A DNA stretch of 43,959 bases from IMG/VR virus record IMGVR_UViG_3300027852_000071, positions 1 to 43,959 of that record; one strand, written 5' to 3'. Shown piece by piece: positions 1 through 7,965 of the stretch. The notes below the pieces were generated by a model. The model was not told where the DNA came from, made no database searches, and saw only the letters and a list, made by a program, of their open reading frames with translations. The position numbers and the translations under genes were made by a program. The stretch comes from a virus. How positions within the stretch are numbered: position 1 is the stretch's first letter; the number at the start of each line of letters is the position of its first letter.

Positions 1-22
1 GTCAACGTCTTGCTCGTGTCGG
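1..22. repeat. Terminal 22-bp near-repeat, left copy
   Basis: The first 17 bases (GTCAACGTCTTGCTCGT) recur exactly at 43938-43954. Over 22 bases the copies agree at 20 positions, so joining the ends would place them as a direct tandem repeat. The junction lies about 108 bp upstream of the small terminase gene, where lambda-type phages carry cos. It may be part of a terminase recognition site or mark where the sequence was opened; the sequence alone cannot tell. Confidence 0.6.
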
Positions 23-93
23 GTATGTCTCAGGAGTACCTTGTGTTTTTATAACAAAAAAGCATATAGGTTTTGACGCTGTGTTGTTGTCTA

Positions 94-372
94 TCAATTC
101 TCTGCAACCACTACAGTAATTGTTCGGTCTTTGGTTCTTGTTGCTGTGGTGATTCTGTTTACCACTCCATAAGATTCACCCGCTGTGCCGCCTGACAGCT
201 TGGCTGTACACACCGTGCCACTAAATGAATCACTGACAAGCGTGATACCAGAAGGAGCTATCCACTGGCTTGTCGATATAGTCTCCCCAACCCCGCCTAG
301 GTATGGCCCCCAGTCTATGCCGAAATAATCAATGTCGTCTGGGTCTTTGGGGTCTACAGTTAAGAATGTCAT
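94..372 (-). CDS. Fibre-tail adaptor-like small structural protein
   Basis: A 92-aa protein, last gene before the cos-proximal end. Its pattern (acidic N-terminus with an FGIDWGPYLGG segment, then TISTSQW, a LSGGTAGESY segment and a Ser/Thr-rich beta-strand tail) resembles small Ig-like phage proteins often annotated as fibre-tail adaptors. It starts two bases after the stop of the 57-aa gene at 375-548 and ends the fibre cluster. No signal peptide or membrane segment is seen. The function is inferred from resemblance and position. Confidence 0.55.
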   Translation of the reverse strand: MTFLTVDPKDPDDIDYFGIDWGPYLGGVGETISTSQWIAPSGITLVSDSFSGTVCTAKLSGGTAGESYGVVNRITTATRTKDRTITVVVAEN

Positions 373-374
373 AA

Positions 375-548
375 TCAGTCATCTACCTCGAAAACTCTCT
401 TCTCTGTCTGCACTATAAAATCTCTATGCTCTACAACAACAACGAACAGCCTATTATCAAGCAATGTAGGAGCTACCACTACTGGGGGCGCCACTCTATC
501 AAAGCCAACCCCAAACGAACTGCTGAACGCCTCGTTAGAAAATGACAT
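375..548 (-). CDS. Small protein in fibre cluster, 57 aa
   Basis: A short uninterrupted frame of 57 codons fits exactly between the stop of the large fibre gene (552) and the start of the adaptor-like gene (372). It begins MSFSNEAFSSSFG, has a Val/Pro-rich middle and ends FEVDD. The tight packing on both sides (3-base and 2-base gaps) is the main evidence that it is real. I do not recognise the family; small proteins of this size are common between fibre genes, so a structural or chaperone role is possible. Confidence 0.7.
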   Translation of the reverse strand: MSFSNEAFSSSFGVGFDRVAPPVVVAPTLLDNRLFVVVVEHRDFIVQTEKRVFEVDD

Positions 549-551
549 GGT

Positions 552-3239
552 TTATGTCCAAGGGTCGCCAGCCGTTCCTGCCCCTGTGATAGCTGTGTCA
601 TTCATCGACTTCGCGTTTGAATCGACCTGATTCGCAACTGTAAATGCAAGTTGATCGGTTTTAGCTTTAACTGCTGCAATTTCCAGTATCATCGCGGCTA
701 GCTGGGTGCTGTTTGCATCAATGTAATCAGATATTACAGATATAGGGTGAACGTGATCGGTTTTGATTATAAAGCTATCGCCATCCGACGGAGCTTCAGT
801 AAACGCCTCATCGAGCGTGATTGTTTTTGTTGTGCCGCTATACCCAAAGATGGGCCTTGATTGTCCTTTTAGAGCACCGCCAATAAACACAAGCGACGTA
901 TCTTTGTAATGGTTGTCTGTTGTTTCGGTCAGCGCCGTGACAAAGCTCGTTGCTGTTGCCGATATGTCGCTTACTGATGACTCATCAGATACGGTGCCCT
1001 CTAATATCTGCCTGATAGCTTTGCCAAGCGACCCAGCTACATTATGCCCGGCCAATGCTTCGTCGAGGATAGCATCAACAGCCCCGGCTGTTAGGCCCAT
1101 ACTATCGCCTGCTGTAGCAAACCCCGTGGCGGTAGCCCATGCGCCCTGGTTTGTCTGGAGATCATTAGTATCTAGCTCAATATCATCAAGATGCTGATCT
1201 ACACTACCCGCTGCTGGCGCTCCTACTGTTGGCGCTAGCTTCATTGCGTCTCTTGTCTCTTGCGCCGTCAGTCCTGCTCCTCCAGCCCCTGTTAGCCACG
1301 CGGCATCACCTCTATCCCTGATCGCCTCTAGCGAGTCGGTTGACGCATTGAATGTAGTGCCTTTGATGTCGGTTAAGTGTCCATGAGTGTCGATAACTCC
1401 CTGAGCTACGTCGTCATAGTTAATAACGCCACCAGCGGATATAAACGCAGCATCCCCCGTCACTTCCCAGCTGCCAGATAGCGTAATAGTTCCGCCGACG
1501 CAGTTGGCATTTATATCAATCTCGCCAAAACCAGACATTTTCAAGACATACGTCCCTGTCCCCTGCCCCATGTTTTCAATCTCAAGGCGGTTTTGATAGT
1601 GGCTAATGTAAACCGTGGATGCGTTTAATGCTGCCCCAAAATCTATCCCCGCAGCCCCGGTAGCTGACTCTACGCAGTTTGTCCATATATGAACTCCAGC
1701 CTCCGCAAGGGTAATGGTTCCGCCGATAAAGCAGTTGAGAAGCGCGTGTTGACCAAGCGTATTAGGCCCCAACAAAGCTCCATCATAAGTTGAAAAGTTT
1801 GGATTCGATCCATCGTCGTTGCCAGTGATTATTCCCTGAACGACTGACCCTCTATCAAAGCTCTGCCCGTTTAGCGCTATCGTGTGATTGATCCCGCTAA
1901 ACATGAAGGAATCGTAACTTTGGTCTAGGGTGTAGGTCGACCCAGTAGTACATTGTATGCTGGTGATGCTTTTCCCATCAGCAATGGTTCTAGCAGACGC
2001 CTCAGAGCTTACTGGGTTACTAAATGTCCCGTCGTAATCTAGCTCTGTTCCGGTATTGCTAGCATTAGAGTCAAACCATACCGCACCATCTACATATCCC
2101 GACGCTGCATTTGATATAGTGTACTCAAGAAGAACGCGGTCTGTAGAGAAGTTGGTTCCATCAGTGCTTATTATGCGAAACCGTACTTTCCCCGAATCGA
2201 CCCCTGATCCAACAAGGCTCCCAGGGTATATAAAGCTTTCAACCCCAGATACTGTAACATTGCTTGCGGTTATTTCACCGACCTGAACGTAGTTAGTCGC
2301 CCCGTAATCATACCCCTCAACAATATAAGAATCGCCGTTAGAATTAGCGTACCCCTCCCACTCAACAGCTAGAGGGATACCATTGCCGCCTATGTTAAAC
2401 TCATAATAAAAATCAGTAGCCCCGGCGTTAGCAGCTACATCATGGGTAGTTCCATCAAGCGCATAAGTGTCTGTGTAGAGATTAGTCGCTGTTCCACCAG
2501 CGGTATTTACAAAAGCAACCGCCTGGATAGATATTCCAGCGGTTCCTGATGCAAGATTAGTCACATTGGTTGTAGTGTCTACTAATGTTACGTTAGCCAC
2601 CGCATCTATTGCTGGATCAAATGTAGATAACCCAGAAACATCCGCTTTCGATGCATTTCGACTTGCTGTATCTGTCTCTACTGCTGCAACTACGCTTGCG
2701 ACTGAGCCGACAACATTGCCATCTATATTGCCTGAGAGATCGCCGTCTACTGCAATCCCAAGTGCTGCAAAGTTAGCCGGGAATGACTGCGTAAGAGTGT
2801 ATCCTGTTTTACCTATATTCCAATTGCCTTTGCCATCTAACGCGCTTGCCGCTATCCCGGTAGCTGTTAACCACCCGGTAGTGATTGCTGGAAGGTTGGT
2901 TAGCGTTGTTACTGTGGCCACTGCATCTGTTGCTGAATTAAAGTCATTTAGCTCTGATGTGATTTTTGTATCTGTCTTGATCGTAAAGTGAGCAGTTATT
3001 GCGCTAGTGTGGGTGAATGTTAACCCAACTATGTCGCCGTTCATCTCGGCAGCGGTCAAACCAAACGTCCATAAGCCGTTACCCTCATGCACTGGGGTAA
3101 CATCGCCTATAGCGGTTTGTGTGCCGCCGTCTAGCGTGTAATAACCAACAGGTGTGCCCGTTGTTATGTCCGAGCCGTCTGTTGAGCTGGTTAGCCCTAC
3201 AGCGAAGCCCGTGACCGCTGTATTCTTTTTAAAGCTCAT
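552..3239 (-). CDS. Large virion fibre/receptor-binding protein
   Basis: An 895-aa protein with no signal peptide. The N-terminal 90 or so residues form a compact beta-rich domain (starting MSFKKNTAVTGFAVGL) of a type often found at the start of phage fibre or collar proteins. The middle is rich in Gly, Ser, Thr and Asn with short strand-like stretches suggesting a beta-helix or beta-solenoid. The C-terminal third has degenerate segments (ETRDAMKLAP, SVDQHLDDIE, ILDEALAGHN) and an end with AAVKAKTDQL and ANQVDSNAKSMN, typical of fibre stems in marine and soil phages. Its ATG overlaps the stop of the 389-aa gene (ATGA), implying coupled translation. Host recognition is inferred. Confidence 0.7.
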   Translation of the reverse strand: MSFKKNTAVTGFAVGLTSSTDGSDITTGTPVGYYTLDGGTQTAIGDVTPVHEGNGLWTFGLTAAEMNGDIVGLTFTHTSAITAHFTIKTDTKITSELNDFNSATDAVATVTTLTNLPAITTGWLTATGIAASALDGKGNWNIGKTGYTLTQSFPANFAALGIAVDGDLSGNIDGNVVGSVASVVAAVETDTASRNASKADVSGLSTFDPAIDAVANVTLVDTTTNVTNLASGTAGISIQAVAFVNTAGGTATNLYTDTYALDGTTHDVAANAGATDFYYEFNIGGNGIPLAVEWEGYANSNGDSYIVEGYDYGATNYVQVGEITASNVTVSGVESFIYPGSLVGSGVDSGKVRFRIISTDGTNFSTDRVLLEYTISNAASGYVDGAVWFDSNASNTGTELDYDGTFSNPVSSEASARTIADGKSITSIQCTTGSTYTLDQSYDSFMFSGINHTIALNGQSFDRGSVVQGIITGNDDGSNPNFSTYDGALLGPNTLGQHALLNCFIGGTITLAEAGVHIWTNCVESATGAAGIDFGAALNASTVYISHYQNRLEIENMGQGTGTYVLKMSGFGEIDINANCVGGTITLSGSWEVTGDAAFISAGGVINYDDVAQGVIDTHGHLTDIKGTTFNASTDSLEAIRDRGDAAWLTGAGGAGLTAQETRDAMKLAPTVGAPAAGSVDQHLDDIELDTNDLQTNQGAWATATGFATAGDSMGLTAGAVDAILDEALAGHNVAGSLGKAIRQILEGTVSDESSVSDISATATSFVTALTETTDNHYKDTSLVFIGGALKGQSRPIFGYSGTTKTITLDEAFTEAPSDGDSFIIKTDHVHPISVISDYIDANSTQLAAMILEIAAVKAKTDQLAFTVANQVDSNAKSMNDTAITGAGTAGDPWT

Positions 3240-4405
3240 CGAAACCCGCTCCCGAGTAAATTGTTTGATTTAGCAGCCCATGCCGCTTGGAATGTTGACG
3301 CCGCATCTGTCGTAAAGCTCGCGCTCGTTTGTACGTTTGATTCATTGCTTGCCGCGTCATCGTGGATGTAGTGTAAATAATACAGCGTCGAAGGTGTTAG
3401 CCCTGTGACCGATACGTTCTGCACACCTGTTGCTGTTACCGCTTGACTGCTACCAGTCTTGATAGTTGCCGCTGTCTCTGTCGCATTCTCAGACGCCAGA
3501 TAGTATAACGTGCCGTTGGCTTCGTCTGTTGATACTGACCCGTCTGCCGTAGTGCTTCCAGTCTTTGTGCCAGTAGGGGAGGATAGTATCGGTGCTGTAG
3601 TGTCTGTGACCCCGCTTGCCAGCGCCCAATACTCACGCTGCGGCTCAAACAACGAGCTAATATCTGCTGATATTTTATTTAGGTCTGTATGATATGTTGT
3701 TGAGCTTTTAACTAGTGTTAGGTACTGCCTGCCTTGACCCTCGCTGAGCGAATACGCCCCGCCGTGTAAGCGGCACGTCGCACCAGACTGAGCGCTTATT
3801 GCGCCTGTGCAATTATCACTGCGTAAAAAAGTAAGCGGCTGACCTACCATACCAGCATACATATAGCGCTTTGCACCATCCCATGTCATAGCCACAACTA
3901 TATCTTTATCTACATAGCTCGCAGGCAGTGTCGCGTCTACTCCCTCTCTCCATAGAGATGTTCCGTCAGTCCATATCAAACAACGGAGCTTGTAAAGGCT
4001 ACTAGTGACGCGCAAAAGGGACTGCGCTACACCTCCGCTGCTAGATGTGGCCCACCGAAGCTGGGATGTTTCTGCGGTGCTAGATGCTATTATGCTGCAA
4101 TTAATCACAGATATGACGGTTAGCTCACCCCACCCTGTCATATCTATGTCTACTTCTACGCCGCCATCAGTATCACGGGTTGGTGTGTGTAACGCCAAGC
4201 CCCTGTCAAACTTTCTTATTTTTGTAGGCGTCGATGTTACAGGCGAAGTCTGTTTGCCCGCCAGCCTGCCCGAGCTTCGCAAGCCATCATGCACAAACAA
4301 GTCACCCTCGCCAACACCTTGCAGTGCTGGATGGCTCTTATTTATCGCTGCTCGATTGGGTATTACCCCTTTTGCCGCCCGTCGAGTGCGCGGAAATGCG
4401 ACCAT
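3236..4405 (-). CDS. Fibre-associated structural protein with fibronectin III-like end
   Basis: A 389-aa protein. Residues about 1-250 look like a lectin/concanavalin-type beta-sandwich module: alternating strands, a DGTSLWREGV turn and the ending SADISSLFEPQREYW, a pattern frequent in phage structural proteins. Residues about 265-370 form a fibronectin type III-like domain (DTTAPILSSPT, then GLTPSTLYYLHYIHDD). Its stop overlaps the ATG of the 895-aa fibre gene by four bases and its own ATG overlaps the upstream stop (TAAATG). Fn3 and lectin-like modules commonly mediate weak surface binding in phages; the specific ligand is unknown. Confidence 0.6.
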   Translation of the reverse strand: MVAFPRTRRAAKGVIPNRAAINKSHPALQGVGEGDLFVHDGLRSSGRLAGKQTSPVTSTPTKIRKFDRGLALHTPTRDTDGGVEVDIDMTGWGELTVISVINCSIIASSTAETSQLRWATSSSGGVAQSLLRVTSSLYKLRCLIWTDGTSLWREGVDATLPASYVDKDIVVAMTWDGAKRYMYAGMVGQPLTFLRSDNCTGAISAQSGATCRLHGGAYSLSEGQGRQYLTLVKSSTTYHTDLNKISADISSLFEPQREYWALASGVTDTTAPILSSPTGTKTGSTTADGSVSTDEANGTLYYLASENATETAATIKTGSSQAVTATGVQNVSVTGLTPSTLYYLHYIHDDAASNESNVQTSASFTTDAASTFQAAWAAKSNNLLGSGFR

Positions 4406-4903
4406 TTAAGTGGCTTGACCTTGTATCGGCACAGGTAGCAGGCTAAATCCGTGGTCTAACGCTGTTGAGCTGAGCGCGTCTACCGTGGCATTCCAAAAAA
4501 CTGGCCCTCCGTGTCTATGTAATATCTCTATATCACCGCTCGCAACAAACAATGGCGTTGTGCTCGCTTCATCAATGATTATTTCATCAAGATAAGCCAA
4601 ATTTCTTAGCTTGTCCTCTGAGCTTACTGCTATGTCGCCGGCTCCGTCATCATTATCAGGGCTGGTGCCATCTGAGGACTTCCAATAAATACGGATGACA
4701 TCCCCTACAACCGGAGTGGTAGCCATCTTAACCCAGGCTCTCCATGCGTAATCGGCAGCATGGGCAGCCGTGCCAAAATCATGCAATGCGCCTTGTCTTC
4801 CGGCACCAGCAGCTACCGAAGTAAGGGTTAAAAGCTCATCTCCACCCGAAGACGCCCAGTTAAGTATCGTTCCGGGCAGGATATACGCTGTGCTAGTAGC
4901 CAT
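4406..4903 (-). CDS. Phage structural protein, 165 aa, unknown fold
   Basis: A 165-aa soluble protein with a beta-rich composition (LNWASSGGDELLTL, WRAWVKM, GDVIRIYWKSSDG). It lies between a 100-aa helical protein and the 389-aa fibre-associated protein, spaced 3 bases from the former. It is probably a virion or fibre accessory protein that travels with this cluster. I recognise no catalytic motif. A carbohydrate-binding beta-sandwich is possible but not shown. Confidence 0.5.
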   Translation of the reverse strand: MATSTAYILPGTILNWASSGGDELLTLTSVAAGAGRQGALHDFGTAAHAADYAWRAWVKMATTPVVGDVIRIYWKSSDGTSPDNDDGAGDIAVSSEDKLRNLAYLDEIIIDEASTTPLFVASGDIEILHRHGGPVFWNATVDALSSTALDHGFSLLPVPIQGQAT

Positions 4904-4906
4904 GCC

Positions 4907-5209
4907 TTATACTCCTGCTAGTGCATCAGCGAGTATCTGAGCTACGCCGGTTACGTTACCTTGTATTGCTGTATCGTTTGCATCTTGTATCTGTAAGACG
5001 GTCGCCTCTGAATTAGATGCCAATACCGACATCAACGCTTTCTGCGCCTCAACTTTAGGGGACGAGAACACCGCCGCTGCCCATGCTTTTTGATCCGCTG
5101 TTGGAGTGCCTGCTAGCAAGTTGTTAGCCGCGATAACAGTGGCCGCCTCAACTTTTTCCATCAGATCAGAGTCATTAAATAACCCGCGCAATTCCTGTAA
5201 TGTAGCCAT
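4907..5209 (-). CDS. Small helical protein of fibre cluster, 100 aa
   Basis: A 100-aa, Ala-rich, mostly helical protein (LQELRGLFNDSDLMEKVEAA, then DQKAWAAAVFSS) ending ILADALAGV. Similar short proteins are often encoded between the lysis cassette and fibre genes of siphophages with unassigned function. It ends 3 bases before the 165-aa gene. The shape suggests a virion-associated or chaperone protein; no motif supports a firmer call. Confidence 0.5.
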   Translation of the reverse strand: MATLQELRGLFNDSDLMEKVEAATVIAANNLLAGTPTADQKAWAAAVFSSPKVEAQKALMSVLASNSEATVLQIQDANDTAIQGNVTGVAQILADALAGV

Positions 5210-5265
5210 TTTTAAAACTCCAATTTAGTCGTATTGTTTGCGCCGTGGCACAACTGCGCACAGCC

Positions 5266-5481
5266 TTACTTGCCTAGCGTAGTGATGCCTGAATCAGCTT
5301 TAAACCGACCGTACACCGTGAGGCCAGTTGTCGCCAGCATAGCCAGTTCATCAATACCACCAGCGATAAGCGCAGCATCTTCGCCTGTAAAGCTAACCCC
5401 AAGCTGAGGCAGGACGCCAATAGCAAATGTCAGCAATGCGCCTAGAATAGTTTTTGATTTAAGAATGAATTTGTTGCTCAT
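5266..5481 (-). CDS. Small membrane protein, candidate holin
   Basis: A 71-aa protein with a basic N-terminus (KFILKSKT), a hydrophobic helix at about residues 12-30 (ILGALLTFAIGVLPQLG) and a second weakly hydrophobic stretch at about 38-57, ending in a charged tail. Length and layout fit the small two-helix phage membrane proteins often annotated as holins. It lies 11 bases after the stop of the 116-aa membrane-anchored protein and in the same cluster as the endolysin. Holin is the best guess; a membrane-anchored structural protein is the alternative. Confidence 0.5.
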   Translation of the reverse strand: MSNKFILKSKTILGALLTFAIGVLPQLGVSFTGEDAALIAGGIDELAMLATTGLTVYGRFKADSGITTLGK

Positions 5482-5492
5482 ATATACACCTG

Positions 5493-5843
5493 TTAGTGTG
5501 TTTTTCGTGTGTGTAGTGTGCTTTCTTGCAGCACCCGGAAAAATCGGTTTAATGTCGCCTGGTTCTCATCAAGCCTTTTATTTATATTCCTGTCTTGCGC
5601 CACTTGGGTCGCTTTTATGCTGGCTATGTCAGATTGTATCGTCGAAACATCTCTGACTATTTCGTGCTGCCCTTTTTGCATTTGCTCTATTGTTTTTGTG
5701 TTCGCCTCAGTGGCGCTCGTTATCGACGCATATCCAGTGCCAAACAGAAACACCACGCCGACAGCCCATAATGCCGACTCTACTGTAAACAATCTCGCTG
5801 TTAATGGCGCTCTATCATTTGGGCTTTGCATTTGATCTGACAC
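5493..5843 (-). CDS. Membrane-anchored coiled-coil protein of lysis cassette
   Basis: A 116-aa protein from a GTG at 5843 preceded by an AAGGAAG-type ribosome-binding site; an ATG four codons inside is the alternative. One transmembrane helix at about residues 25-45 (ALWAVGVVFLFGTGYA) is followed by a long polar coiled coil (MQKGQHEIVRDVSTIQSDIA). This topology matches inner-membrane spanins (Rz-like) or type III-like holins with cytoplasmic coiled coils. No embedded Rz1-like lipoprotein frame was found, so the spanin call is tentative. Confidence 0.45.
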   Translation of the reverse strand: MSDQMQSPNDRAPLTARLFTVESALWAVGVVFLFGTGYASITSATEANTKTIEQMQKGQHEIVRDVSTIQSDIASIKATQVAQDRNINKRLDENQATLNRFFRVLQESTLHTRKTH

Positions 5844-5878
5844 GCGACTTCCTTAACTACAAGCAAAGCTGTATTTTA

Positions 5879-6223
5879 CTACCCATCGGCCTTGCTTACA
5901 AATATTGGCGACCAATGAATATGGATATGTTCCCGCGCATACCCTTCCCCTTCGTGCAGCACGACGTAGTGCTTCCCCAGCTTGCGCTTGATGGCTGCCA
6001 ACACATTGCTGCGCTTGATGGCATCAATACTCTTAATCCGCAGGTCAATAGCATCGCCCCGGTAGTGCGCAGACCGCAAGGCATTGTGCTTGTAGTGCTC
6101 TGAGCCTGACGTAACTACCGTGTCCACCCCTTGTTTTTCATAGATTGGAGCCACCTTGATAAGCGCCCGAAGTATATCTGGATTGCAGCCGTCGATAGAT
6201 GCACCTGTTTTTATCTTAATCAT
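5879..6223 (-). CDS. Endolysin, peptidase M15-like
   Basis: A 114-aa enzyme expected to cut peptidoglycan stem peptides at lysis. The zinc-peptidase signature of the M15 family is visible: SAHYRGDAIDLR supplies H53 and D60, and EHIHIHW near residue 101 supplies the second His pair. The fold is compact with no signal peptide, so release through a holin is expected; two small membrane proteins follow immediately downstream. Length is typical of minimal M15 endolysins without a binding domain. The next upstream gene is 123 bases away. Confidence 0.85.
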   Translation of the reverse strand: MIKIKTGASIDGCNPDILRALIKVAPIYEKQGVDTVVTSGSEHYKHNALRSAHYRGDAIDLRIKSIDAIKRSNVLAAIKRKLGKHYVVLHEGEGYAREHIHIHWSPIFVSKADG

Positions 6224-6303
6224 ATCTACTCCCTTATGTATGTTTTTTGCTGTTTTCTATGCGAAATCCTGATTAATACATAGATTATTGCACTTTATTT
6301 CTG

Positions 6304-6341
6304 TGTTATGTGGGAATCGATCCCGTTAATCAGACTGTTAT
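6304..6341. repeat. Dispersed intergenic repeat, copy near lysis genes
   Basis: About 38 bases here match 20659-20696 at roughly 80 per cent, sharing the cores GTTATGTGGGA and ATCCCGT. On the minus strand both copies sit directly 3' of a small-gene stop codon and contain a short inverted repeat (GGGAT/ATCCC). They look like gene-boundary elements used in module exchange. They are too short and lack the paired core sites of integron attC. Confidence 0.5.
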
Positions 6342-6346
6342 ATGCC

Positions 6347-6595
6347 TTATTGCCGGGCATCGCATCCAGCATAAACGCAGACCGTGCTCATGGCCCCGTT
6401 TCGCTTCATTTTGTGCTTCCTTCCGAGCTTTCCGCATAGCGTTTCCCCGCCTTTTTCTGGCGGGGTGCTGCCCAGGTTATAATCATAATCGGCACATAAC
6501 AAATCACTGTTGCCGGAACTCGCTGGCTGTTGTGCCGGGCATTTGTCGCAATACCCACCTTCTCCGCAATTCCCACCATCAAAGCACTTATACAT
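6347..6595 (-). CDS. Cysteine-rich small protein, 82 aa
   Basis: An 82-aa protein from ATG 6595, chosen because GAGG lies about nine bases upstream; a TTG-started extension of five residues is less likely. It carries eight cysteines, the first four as CX5CX5CX2C (residues 4-19), suggesting metal binding, and a basic segment (KLGRKHKMKRNG). No family recognised. It is the last gene of the early block before the lysis cassette; the 220 bases upstream hold no convincing gene. Confidence 0.5.
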   Translation of the reverse strand: MYKCFDGGNCGEGGYCDKCPAQQPASSGNSDLLCADYDYNLGSTPPEKGGETLCGKLGRKHKMKRNGAMSTVCVYAGCDARQ

Positions 6596-6815
6596 TTCGC
6601 TCGCCCTCAAAGTTCAGCGTTATATTGCCATCCACTTTATCCACTCGCGCAATGGCAGGCGCGCACTAAACTTAGCCCAACTCTTTAACGCCCCTTACTG
6701 GACGGCTCGATCTTAATGTACTCGGCTCTTTGCTTGCATATACGGCTGCAAAGATTCGCCGTTTTCGCTACCGCCGTTACCAACGGTTCAGGCTATATGC
6801 TAGCCAGCGATCTTG

Positions 6816-7034
6816 TTATGCGTTTGAATAGCTGGCGAGCCTGCTGTTTTCAAACTCAAAGTAATTATGCCCGCGCAGCAAGCTATCTAGATCGGATGAT
6901 TCAAAACTACAGCCTGAATGATAAATGCTCCTACACTCTCCGACGAACACATATTCATATCCCCCGCTCTTTCGCCTTGTGTATTCAATTTCCAGATCTG
7001 TAAATGTAGCGCAAAGCTTGTCAATGTCACTCAT
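6816..7034 (-). CDS. Hypothetical protein, 72 aa
   Basis: A 72-aa acidic protein starting MSDIDKLCATFTDLEIEY with a mixed alpha/beta pattern (GGYEYVFVGECRSIYHSG). Small phage proteins of this general pattern are common, with no assigned function. Its start lies just downstream of a 33-bp sequence copied from the end of the HNH gene at 7434-7964, so this gene sits at an old recombination junction. Confidence 0.55.
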   Translation of the reverse strand: MSDIDKLCATFTDLEIEYTRRKSGGYEYVFVGECRSIYHSGCSFESSDLDSLLRGHNYFEFENSRLASYSNA

Positions 7035-7039
7035 GCCAC

Positions 7040-7072
7040 CACCCCCATTAATTCCATCTTATCAGCCCTGGC
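7040..7072. repeat. 33-bp direct repeat, copy 1 (HNH gene end remnant)
   Basis: Matches 7437-7469 at 30 of 33 bases. The second copy encodes the last residues (DKMESMG) of the HNH protein; this copy lies between two small genes and looks like a remnant of the same gene end. The two copies bracket the 66-aa and 47-aa genes, consistent with duplication or insertion by homologous recombination. Confidence 0.7.
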
Positions 7073-7076
7073 CGCG

Positions 7077-7277
7077 CTACTTGTTGGCAGCCCTTGTCTC
7101 TTTTCGCTTTAACCGGCCTAGCTCGGCAGACAGTTTGTCTATCGCCTCCTTCTGCTCTGCATTTTTACACTTAATAGCCTCTATTTCAGCGTCACGCTTT
7201 GCTAGCTTACTTAGCAATCCATTATATTTGTTTTTGATTTTATTAAATTCGTACTCTTCCAATTCATCCATAGCCAT
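7077..7277 (-). CDS. Coiled-coil small protein, 66 aa
   Basis: Start set at ATG 7277, which has AAGGGG six bases upstream; a longer frame to 7358 would overlap the 47-aa membrane protein gene. The protein is almost entirely heptad-like and charged (LLSKLAKRDAEIEAIKCKN, then KLSAELGRLKRKE). It may act as a small oligomeric adaptor. No family recognised. Confidence 0.6.
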   Translation of the reverse strand: MAMDELEEYEFNKIKNKYNGLLSKLAKRDAEIEAIKCKNAEQKEAIDKLSAELGRLKRKETRAANK

Positions 7278-7287
7278 CACCGACCCC

Positions 7288-7431
7288 TTATGTTTCCCGC
7301 TTATACAAAACAAGCATCGCAATAATAAAAGCAACCTCCCAGTATTGTATCGCCTCAAAGTCGTTAAATAGTTGATAACTAACGTGAATCAAGAGCAATG
7401 CTGGAATAGCAAACAACACATCCTTAGCCAT
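7288..7431 (-). CDS. Small two-helix membrane protein, 47 aa
   Basis: A 47-codon frame starting two bases after the HNH gene stop, with a GGGGG stretch as ribosome-binding site. Two hydrophobic segments are visible, residues 5-18 (VLFAIPALLLIHV) and 31-42 (VAFIIAMLVLY), joined by a polar loop, with a basic end (KRET). Exact packing between neighbours supports a real gene. Function unknown; small phage membrane proteins may act in superinfection exclusion or lysis control. Confidence 0.65.
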   Translation of the reverse strand: MAKDVLFAIPALLLIHVSYQLFNDFEAIQYWEVAFIIAMLVLYKRET

Positions 7432-7433
7432 AA

Positions 7434-7964
7434 CTACGCCCCCATTGATTCCATCTTATCAGCCCTAGCCTTTATCGCCTCGCTATCAGTTGCGAAGCTG
7501 CCCAAGTTAATCATGACGAACTTTGACAGATTGATGAATGAGCGCCACTTGCCGATGTAGTGGTCATAGACCACCCCAGGGTAAACAGGCTTTGGCTCAC
7601 GACTTGCAGGCAATTTAGCCAGAGCTTTAGCCTTTGCCTTCTCTTCTCTCTCGCTAACGATATTAGCCCATGCTAGATTCGATTTATTGCCGTCTTTGTG
7701 AACGAGCCTGCCTTTAGGGCTTTCGTCTGTCATTAATATCCAAATGACGCGCCGCGCCTGCAAGCTGCTCCCCTTCACCGTTACCCGTATATTCCCACCA
7801 TCAAACTCAGCAGACCCGGCTCTCTTGCCAGCGTTTTGTCGATTCCATTCTTTGCGGAGATGATCGCCTGATATTTGTTTTGCTGTGCGCTCTTTCCATA
7901 TCAATGCGCCGGTTTCTGGGTTATACGTTACTACTGCCTCGATATCTGCTTTTGTGATTTTCAT
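7434..7964 (-). CDS. HNH endonuclease-like protein
   Basis: A 176-aa protein from ATG 7964, which lies immediately after the SSB stop. The N-terminus (TYNPETGALIWKER) and the middle segment RLVHKDGNKSNLAWANI match phage HNH_3-type homing-endonuclease proteins, with the central His-Asp-Gly-Asn-Lys motif present. The C-terminal part (YPGVVYDHYIGKWRSFI) resembles an AP2-like DNA-binding repeat found in such enzymes. It is wedged between SSB and small genes, a usual location for these elements. Its 3' end is duplicated at 7040-7072. Confidence 0.75.
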   Translation of the reverse strand: MKITKADIEAVVTYNPETGALIWKERTAKQISGDHLRKEWNRQNAGKRAGSAEFDGGNIRVTVKGSSLQARRVIWILMTDESPKGRLVHKDGNKSNLAWANIVSEREEKAKAKALAKLPASREPKPVYPGVVYDHYIGKWRSFINLSKFVMINLGSFATDSEAIKARADKMESMGA

Positions 7965-7965
7965 G

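Noticed and set aside
2566-2991. 141-codon plus-strand frame opposite the large fibre gene
   Set aside because: Antisense shadow of a repetitive fibre gene; no start signal or neighbouring plus-strand gene.
5493-5843. Embedded Rz1-like lipoprotein gene
   Set aside because: No second frame with a lipobox Cys and proline-rich tail was found.
6596-6815. Several short frames in the 220-bp gap
   Set aside because: Each is broken by stops within about 30 codons and has no start signal; probably decayed sequence.
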